From assembly GCA_021821635.1 (NCBI GenBank), contig JAKACH010000006.1, forward strand, positions 1-44,978: 44,978 bases of DNA. Reading direction: 5' to 3'. The translations under genes were made by a program, and so were the position numbers. Shown here one piece after another: positions 40,116-44,978 of the stretch. Positions within the stretch are counted from its first letter, which is position 1; every line of letters starts with the position of its first letter. The stretch comes from Thermoplasmata archaeon (GTDB lineage: Archaea > Thermoplasmatota > Thermoplasmata > Thermoplasmatales > Thermoplasmataceae). The notes beneath the pieces are model-generated. The model made no database searches and was not told the origin of the DNA. It saw nothing but the letters and a program-made list of their open reading frames with translations.

Positions 40116-41795
40116 TTAGGCCTTATATGCTCCCGCCAGATTGGTTATTTCCTTTCTTCCGTCCACGGAATATCTCTTTACCTTCTCGATGTCAACACCG
40201 GCCTTCAACGCGACGCGCTCTATCCATTTCATCATAAGGAGGCCGCCACCGGAAATAAGAGATCCAGTACCTGCCCGTGCGAAGAAGTTCCCGTTCGTGT
40301 TCCTGAAGCCATCCCTGGCAGCCATCTTAGCAAGGTGCCTGTAGGATGCATAATAAACAGCAAGCTGGTCAACGGTAAGCACATTCCTGTTAAGGCTGTG
40401 TGACTTGATCCTTCCAAGGGGAACGTTAAGCAGAGGAGTAATCGTGAACTCGAAGGGCCTGCCCTCAGAGTATGAGTTGCTCAGAACGTTTATCATGGAT
40501 ATTGTCTCCCATAGGTCCTCGACGGTTTCTCCCTCCTGGCCCACCTGTATTGTGAAGGCGGGACGCCAGTAGTATTTTGTTTCATTGTATACACCCTGCC
40601 ACACTATTTCCGCAAAAGAGCCGTCAGGGCCTATCTTGAGAGGAAGTGTCTTGTTTGGCATGTGCATCTTTGCAAGTTTATCGCTTCCGGTTTCAACGCC
40701 GGTCTGGACACCGATCCAGTTCGACGGGCCGGCTTTCAGTATGGTTGAAAGTTTCTTGATCAAGTCAGGGTAACCGGCGGGGATGGAAATCCTGCCATGA
40801 GTAGGGTTTGCTGTCTTGAGACCCTTCACAGACATTACAGCTTCCATTAGTTCAGTAAGCGCTTCTTCATTCGGTTCATAAAGATTGCCATGCTTGTAGG
40901 CAAAAATCTCGTCGGAATGAAGCCATGCATTGTCCTGTCCGGCGGCGGTATTGATCGCAATCTCCTTGGCTACAGATTGAGGAGAATAGTACCTGAGAGG
41001 CCTTAATGTGACTTCGCAGAAATCACACCCTATACCGCAACCGCGCATGACCTCAGTCATGCCCTTCATTGATGGTGCGTTTATTAGTGGAATGTCTTCC
41101 AGTCGTGGATATGCAGAGATTGTCAGTCCTCTAGCCAGATAGTGCTCATCCTTCTTTATGACCTTCCTGAATTTTTCGTCGTATGACATGTAGCCGCGGT
41201 AAAAAATCTGTTCATCTATGTTATTATCTGTAATTTCACGGAAAAGCTCAGGAGCGACGTCGTCCATTTCACCCTGCACAACGTAGTCTATACCCATTTT
41301 CTGGAGTTCCTCAGGCAGCACGGTGAACTCCCACACGCCCGGTCCACCGACAACGAGCTTTGCCTTCTTGCCCCTTCTGAGAGCATTCACCTTATTTATC
41401 AGGACATCCCACTCTTCGCGGACCCATGGCCTCATGTCCCCGCCGAACAGGACGTAGTAGGACATTGTCGTCGGGCCTATTCCCAATGGGTCCATTGTCG
41501 AAATACCTATAATCTCTGTATCATCCTTGATGAATTGATCCAAGTGGTCTTCATGAGCAACTGCGATATCCTTCGCCTCATATTTCCTTAGCAGGCTGGC
41601 CTGCAGCTTTCTTATGGCATATGGGGCGAACTTGGCCTGGCCATCCGGAAGTGCCGGCAGTCCGGGTCCCTTCAGGAACCTGTAGACAGACCCGGGGATA
41701 GCCCGTGATGGTGCGCAGGGAAGAAAGTCAAGTAAAGGAAAGTCACGGTAATTTGAACTTAGGGTCAAATCCGATATAAGTACAAATTTAGTCAT
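40116..41795 (-). CDS. Cobalamin-type radical SAM enzyme (B12-binding-like domain)
   Basis: 559 aa. Residues about 60-200 form a B12-binding-like Rossmann domain (TEIIGISTMDPLGIGPTTMSY, KLVVGGPGVWEF, DYVVQGEMDDVAPELF) without the DxHxxG motif. The radical SAM core follows with VMRGCGIGCDFCEVTLRPLRYY (C-x3-C-x2-C for the 4Fe-4S cluster) and GVQTGVETGSDKLAKMHMP. It resembles the Thermoplasma Ta0216-type family. Cobalamin radical SAM enzymes methylate or form C-C bonds at unactivated carbons. GDGT ring synthases (GrsA/B) share this architecture and length, so tetraether-lipid modification is a hypothesis. Transcribed before cdc6 with an 8-bp gap. Confidence 0.8.
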   Translation of the reverse strand: MTKFVLISDLTLSSNYRDFPLLDFLPCAPSRAIPGSVYRFLKGPGLPALPDGQAKFAPYAIRKLQASLLRKYEAKDIAVAHEDHLDQFIKDDTEIIGISTMDPLGIGPTTMSYYVLFGGDMRPWVREEWDVLINKVNALRRGKKAKLVVGGPGVWEFTVLPEELQKMGIDYVVQGEMDDVAPELFREITDNNIDEQIFYRGYMSYDEKFRKVIKKDEHYLARGLTISAYPRLEDIPLINAPSMKGMTEVMRGCGIGCDFCEVTLRPLRYYSPQSVAKEIAINTAAGQDNAWLHSDEIFAYKHGNLYEPNEEALTELMEAVMSVKGLKTANPTHGRISIPAGYPDLIKKLSTILKAGPSNWIGVQTGVETGSDKLAKMHMPNKTLPLKIGPDGSFAEIVWQGVYNETKYYWRPAFTIQVGQEGETVEDLWETISMINVLSNSYSEGRPFEFTITPLLNVPLGRIKSHSLNRNVLTVDQLAVYYASYRHLAKMAARDGFRNTNGNFFARAGTGSLISGGGLLMMKWIERVALKAGVDIEKVKRYSVDGRKEITNLAGAYKA

Positions 41796-41887
41796 TTGAG
41801 ATTCCCTTTACAATATGAGAGTGATTTATAAGTTTTTTCCCGTTTTCAAGGAAAATACGATACTCGAAGGAGGATATTTAATATACT

Positions 41888-42262
41888 TCAAAGCAAAAGT
41901 ATTATCCACGCGATGATAAGCGCAACCCCTGCTCCAAGAACAAAGTGCCCAAGAAATACCAACCCAAGAATTATCGATATTATACCAAAGACGAGTGAGT
42001 AGTCCCTTGCAGCAGACTTTATTCCCTTCAGCCTGCTGAAAATCATTGTATATGTCCCTGCGAGTAAAATAAAGGTCAGGATGATGGCAAGAATAGTGAC
42101 GAGTTCGCCGACCACAAACGAACCAAAACCGCTCAGGGAGCTGAATGCTCCGCTTCCAGGGGAAAAGAGTTCTATTATCTCGAGAATTAGCGCAATGACA
42201 AACAGAATAAGGGCGATAGCAACGAACACCTTTGTAATAAGAACCTTGTCTCCCCTTGACAT
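41888..42262 (-). CDS. Small four-helix membrane protein, unknown
   Basis: 124 aa with four transmembrane helices: VFVAIALILFVIALILEIIE, FVVGELVTILAIILTFILLAG, YSLVFGIISIILGLVFLGHF and VALIIAWIILL, in a short cytoplasmic frame (MSRGDKVL, SRLKGIKSAARD). The frame 41826-42299 in the track overlaps it and is a shadow. A TATA-like ttattatc about 25 bp upstream of ATG 42262 suggests a leaderless transcript. It is divergent from the Nei-like gene. The family is not recognised. Confidence 0.65.
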   Translation of the reverse strand: MSRGDKVLITKVFVAIALILFVIALILEIIELFSPGSGAFSSLSGFGSFVVGELVTILAIILTFILLAGTYTMIFSRLKGIKSAARDYSLVFGIISIILGLVFLGHFVLGAGVALIIAWIILLL

Positions 42263-42350
42263 ACTCTAATATGCGCTTTGAGATAATAATCCTTCCCATG
42301 TTGGGAGGAATTATTGATTAGGTCATTTGCCATGCATGTTCCGTATAACG

Positions 42351-43058
42351 ATGGAGGGACCGTCGCTTCTGGCACTTTACCACAGGATAAAGAAAATCAA
42401 TGGGAAAACATGCACCATCGAAGGCGTGGGAATTAAACTGAATGGGCAGGTTGATCTAGTACCGTATGGAAAGCGCCTGATAATAAGGGAAGGATCCAGA
42501 TACATAAGAGTGTTCTTTGGTATGTCTGGCACTGCCGTTTCAAGGAAACTGCGGAATCTTGAGCCTTCTCTTACAGTAAATGCTGAAGATGGCATGAGGC
42601 TGTTTTTCTATAAATGCAGCCTTAGGGTCCTTAGTGCAGAGGAATTCCAGTTATATTACAGACCAGAAACTGACATTATGGACAGTCACTGGAACCCGTC
42701 ATCTGCAAAAGAGAGGGTTTTGGCACTTCCGTCAGAATGCATAGCCGATATTCTGCTCAACCAGGACGTTTTCTGTGGATCGGGCAACATAATCAAAAAC
42801 GAGGTACTATGGAGAACCATGGTCCATCCACTCAGGAGGATAGAAGATATATCAGTCGAAAAGATCGATGAGATAATAGGAGAAACAGTCAACTTCTCAT
42901 ATCTCTTCTATAAGGCACGAGTGAATGGATCCGGGATCCGCAGCATACTCGGTGTGTATAGAAGAAAGAAATGTCCTACGTGTGGATCGGACATAAGAAA
43001 GGAAAACCTGGGTTCCGGAAACAGGGTAACTTACTGGTGTCCAAGTTGCCAGAAGTAG
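42351..43058 (+). CDS. Fpg/Nei-type DNA glycosylase lacking the catalytic N-terminal Pro
   Basis: 235 aa from ATG 42351. It has the Fpg/Nei layout: N-terminal EGPSLLALYHRIKK, FFGMSGTAVSRK (family GMSG), the H2TH region IADILLNQDVFCGSGNIIKNEVLW, and the C-terminal zinc finger CPTCGSDIRKENLGSGNR ending in YWCPSCQ. Family members start M-P-E-G-P and use Pro2 as the nucleophile on damaged bases. Here the start is M-E-G-P, so Met occupies the Pro site. Earlier in-frame starts (ATG 42336, TTG 42327) add residues and still give no Pro. The enzyme may use the Met amine, may be a lyase-deficient binder, or may act otherwise. It should excise oxidised bases if active. Confidence 0.85.
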   Translation: MEGPSLLALYHRIKKINGKTCTIEGVGIKLNGQVDLVPYGKRLIIREGSRYIRVFFGMSGTAVSRKLRNLEPSLTVNAEDGMRLFFYKCSLRVLSAEEFQLYYRPETDIMDSHWNPSSAKERVLALPSECIADILLNQDVFCGSGNIIKNEVLWRTMVHPLRRIEDISVEKIDEIIGETVNFSYLFYKARVNGSGIRSILGVYRRKKCPTCGSDIRKENLGSGNRVTYWCPSCQK

Positions 43059-43131
43059 CTGTTATTCTGAGGCAGCGCTGAAAAAATGATAAGATCGGAA
43101 AAATATTGATTCAGATAGGCATAAGAGATAG

Positions 43132-43638
43132 ATGCGGAAAGGTGCTCTTCTTATCATGACCCTGGCTGTTGTCATGATAGTAATCGGTGCTGTTTTCGTC
43201 TATAAAAGCTATTCAAGCAATACAGGAGTGGTGAATTTCAAGGCCGCAGATGGCCCATTGGCCAATATAAGCGCGGCATATCTGACGTTTGAGACAATAT
43301 CCGTCTATTCCGGAAATTCAAAGTGGACCAACTATTCTACAGGCAACGTGACATTGAACATTCTTGGAAAGACTGCATCCAATCCCTCTCCAATTGTCTC
43401 TCTTATCCTGGGAGCACAGGCTTACACAATGTTCAGAGTATCCATCAAGAATGTAACGATTGTGTATTCAGGCAAAGCAATTGGCATGAAGGTGACAAGT
43501 TCTTTTGCATCGGTTGAATATTCATTGAACGTAACCTCAGGATCTACCTCAAGCTTGATTTTGGAGTTTAACCTGCAAACAGACATAGATATAACGACAC
43601 AGCAGTTCACGCCGACCATTTATGGTGTGACCTCGTAG
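43132..43638 (+). CDS. Secreted DUF4382-like protein
   Basis: 168 aa. The N-terminal signal or anchor is GALLIMTLAVVMIVIGAVFVY. The exterior domain follows the DUF4382 pattern: VNFKAADGPLANISAAYLTFETISVY, then W-containing KWTNYSTGNVTLNIL, SLILGAQAYTMFRVSI and a Ser/Leu-rich close SLILEFNLQTDIDI. There are several N-x-S/T sequons. DUF4382 is a beta-sandwich of unknown role found in lipoproteins and archaeal surface proteins. No lipobox Cys is present. The start ATG lies after an AT-rich stretch. Confidence 0.7.
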   Translation: MRKGALLIMTLAVVMIVIGAVFVYKSYSSNTGVVNFKAADGPLANISAAYLTFETISVYSGNSKWTNYSTGNVTLNILGKTASNPSPIVSLILGAQAYTMFRVSIKNVTIVYSGKAIGMKVTSSFASVEYSLNVTSGSTSSLILEFNLQTDIDITTQQFTPTIYGVTS

Positions 43639-43652
43639 ATTAAAAGAGAACA

Positions 43653-43943
43653 TCAACGATACAAAGCGAAAAAGAGTGATACAAATGCAGCCATGCCTAT
43701 TGCATTCGTGAATAGAAGCATTATTGCGAGTTCGGAAGGATAGACAAATGCCATGGAAAAATATTCATATATGCTACTAGCAGATTGGGCCAGGAAGAAA
43801 ACAGAAAACAATATAATTGCAGAAATTGCGCTGAAACCGGATGAAAGTCTTGTCTTTATATAACTACCAATTAAGATCAACAGCAAAAGTGCTTCGGCAG
43901 ACAGTAAAGCTATATTTGCAATCCAGTAAATCCCAAGAGTCAA
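43653..43943 (-). CDS. Small membrane protein paired with a winged-helix regulator
   Basis: 96 aa with three transmembrane helices (IYWIANIALLSAEALLLLILIG, ISAIILFSVFFLAQSASSI, LAIMLLFTNAIGMAAFVSLFFALY). Its start overlaps the stop of the upstream regulator gene by 4 bp. It may sense a membrane signal for, or be controlled by, that regulator. The family is not recognised. Confidence 0.6.
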   Translation of the reverse strand: MTLGIYWIANIALLSAEALLLLILIGSYIKTRLSSGFSAISAIILFSVFFLAQSASSIYEYFSMAFVYPSELAIMLLFTNAIGMAAFVSLFFALYR

Positions 43944-44242
43944 TTTAAACCAGCCCCGGTAAGCATTTCATTAAGTTTTTCGTAATTGGAGATCAGTAAA
44001 GAAGATATAAAATAAACACGGCCGTATCTGTCACCTTCAGATACAATAAGGTCATTTTTTTCCATAAACCTTATATGATGCTCGACAGTGCGATAATTAA
44101 GATTTAATGATTGGCTTATGCTGTTTATGTTCGCCGGGTTGTCCATTAACTTTTTCACTATTTTCAACCTTGTGAGACCTCCTTTCGTTCCTACGAATAC
44201 CCACCACAACGAGCGCGATAGAGAATCCGAATTGCGGAACAT
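43940..44242 (-). CDS. Winged helix-turn-helix transcriptional regulator (ArsR-like)
   Basis: 100 aa. The DNA-binding fold is TRLKIVKKLMDNPANINSIS, QSLNLNYRTVEHHIRFMEKNDLI (recognition helix NYRTVEHHIRFM) and the wing SEGDRYGRVYFIS. It matches small archaeal ArsR/winged-helix regulators. No metal-binding Cys is present, so metal sensing is unlikely. It is translationally coupled to a three-helix membrane protein. An inverted repeat at 44272-44287 upstream could be its operator. Confidence 0.8.
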   Translation of the reverse strand: MFRNSDSLSRSLWWVFVGTKGGLTRLKIVKKLMDNPANINSISQSLNLNYRTVEHHIRFMEKNDLIVSEGDRYGRVYFISSLLISNYEKLNEMLTGAGLN

Positions 44243-44271
44243 TTAACCAATCTCGTATCCTGATTCGTATG

Positions 44272-44287
44272 AAATCTAATAAGATTT
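44272..44287. promoter_or_regulatory. Inverted repeat upstream of the regulator gene
   Basis: aaatct-aata-agattt (6-bp arms, 4-nt spacer) lies about 30 bp before the regulator start. It is a possible autoregulatory operator; the arms are short and AT-rich, so chance is plausible. Confidence 0.3.
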
Positions 44288-44348
44288 ATTATGTAAATTA
44301 TAAATGAATGAAAAAAAATGTCATCCATAAAAAGGATCCATTTTAATT

Positions 44349-44978
44349 TTAAACCTTCGAAAGGGGTCCAAGAGCGGTGTTGTCAAATATTTCGTTGACT
44401 ATTTCAAAGTTTGTAGATCCGGTAGTTGGACTGAATCCAAGGTCAAGGTACTGGATAGTATAGGTCACATTTATGTAATTAAACTGTGAGAGATTTGAGG
44501 AACTCTGCACCACAAACTGTATGGTAGCCATGACAGTTGCACTTGAGCCGTTTATCAGGATGACCGGCGGGCTTTCGCTATAAAACCAGATTGCGTTCCA
44601 CAGGTTAAAGAAACGCGTCCAGGTGCCGTTTATTTGAGATATGCCTGTGTAATTACCTTTCAGAGCTCCATTTACCCAGTGCAAAGTTGAATTAGAAGCG
44701 TATTGCTGCATTACTAGAGAGGTGTTTTCAATAGCTATATTGTTCCAGTGGCTGAACGCCAGATTACTTACCTGATCATATTCATACGATTCCTGGGCAA
44801 ATGATATAAGACCACTGCCGGTGATGTGCCATACCTCGTTACCAATCATGAAGGTATTGTTCTGGAAGACGAAATCGAGAGTATAAGAAACGTTGATGTA
44901 CTGAACCTGGAAAGGATCATGAACTGGCGTCACTATGAACTGGTTGCTGGAGATTACAGTAGCGGAGTTTCCGGAGAC
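44349..44978 (-). CDS. Partial secreted protein with repeated NTF2-like modules
   Basis: The C-terminal 209 codons are in the window. The frame stays open to base 44978, beyond the track's internal start at 44933. The segment contains two related units: SATVISSNQFIV followed by VQYINVSYTLDFV, and SATVMATIQFVV followed by FNYINVTYTIQYL. Between them lies HWNNIAIENTSLVMQQYASN then GNYTGISQINGTWTRFFNLW, which resembles an NTF2/SnoaL-like domain. Many N-x-S/T sequons suggest an extracellular glycoprotein. No membrane anchor follows; the stop is at 44349-44351. The N-terminus lies outside the window. Confidence 0.65.
   Translation of the reverse strand, partial: VSGNSATVISSNQFIVTPVHDPFQVQYINVSYTLDFVFQNNTFMIGNEVWHITGSGLISFAQESYEYDQVSNLAFSHWNNIAIENTSLVMQQYASNSTLHWVNGALKGNYTGISQINGTWTRFFNLWNAIWFYSESPPVILINGSSATVMATIQFVVQSSSNLSQFNYINVTYTIQYLDLGFSPTTGSTNFEIVNEIFDNTALGPLSKV

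Noticed and set aside
42140-42170. Origin-box-like string (ttccaggggaaaag)
   Set aside because: It is single, lies inside the coding region of a membrane protein and is not near cdc6; no repeats or AT-rich unwinding element were seen.
41826-42299. 157-aa minus-strand ORF overlapping the four-helix membrane protein
   Set aside because: It is Cys/Tyr/His-rich without structure, while the alternative frame 41888-42262 has four clear transmembrane helices and a TATA-like box.
1-44978. CRISPR arrays
   Set aside because: No regularly spaced direct repeats of 24-40 nt were seen and no cas gene is present.

Overview
This window looks like a chromosomal segment of a thermoacidophilic archaeon of the order Thermoplasmatales (Thermoplasma/Ferroplasma/Cuniculiplasma relatives). 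The grounds are an Orc1/Cdc6 initiator, an archaeal-type B-family DNA polymerase, TrmI, a RaSEA-like archaeosine enzyme, a MOFRL-type glycerate kinase, a ThiI-rhodanese fusion, and many secreted proteins rich in N-x-S/T sequons. TATA boxes repeatedly sit 23-29 bp before start codons with no ribosome binding site, which indicates leaderless transcripts. The genus assignment is inference; no rRNA or tRNA gene was recognised.

Layout. Positions 1-5.8 kb are accessory: two copies of one DDE insertion sequence (331-1183 and 4805-5801), a membrane-protein gene apparently split by the first copy, two GNAT acetyltransferases, a VOC/glyoxalase protein, an FMN-binding protein and a secreted protein. Positions 5.8-13.4 kb hold an MFS transporter, CopD-like membrane proteins (two in tandem), ileS with an overlapping membrane-anchored protein, and an unlisted 41-aa gene. 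Positions 13.4-19.8 kb hold thiL, a RaSEA-like radical SAM enzyme divergent from an aspartate aminotransferase over one TATA box, an SbcD-related phosphoesterase overlapping hemA tail to tail, a Nudix hydrolase and a PPC-domain protein. Positions 19.8-22.9 kb are a tyrosine/homogentisate catabolic operon (hpd, FAH-family hydrolase, hmgA). Positions 22.9-30.1 kb hold a HemQ/chlorite-dismutase-like protein, ThiI-rhodanese, a 590-aa surface protein, a LOG-like protein, a rhodanese, a glycerate kinase and TrmI. Positions 30.1-36 kb hold an MFS transporter with a palindromic operator candidate, pyrE, ftsZ, pyrF, a coiled-coil protein and a sugar nucleotidyltransferase.

Positions 36.2-43 kb are the most interesting block. 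Two small uncharacterised genes are tightly coupled to a B-family polymerase with no recognisable exonuclease motifs and an altered motif C (PolB2-like). It faces an Orc1/Cdc6 gene that sits 8 bp downstream of a cobalamin-type radical SAM gene. A nearby Fpg/Nei glycosylase has Met where the family has its catalytic Pro. The right edge (43.1-45 kb) holds a DUF4382-like secreted protein, a winged-helix regulator overlapping a small membrane protein, and part of a surface protein with an internal repeat.

How the genes work together: pyrE and pyrF give the last two UMP steps around ftsZ. The hpd-FAH-hmgA operon runs from 4-hydroxyphenylpyruvate to fumarylacetoacetate cleavage, without a visible maleylacetoacetate isomerase. 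HemA and the HemQ-like protein relate to heme. The PolB2-like operon, Cdc6 and the Nei-like protein suggest, by inference only, a DNA-damage-tolerance neighbourhood.
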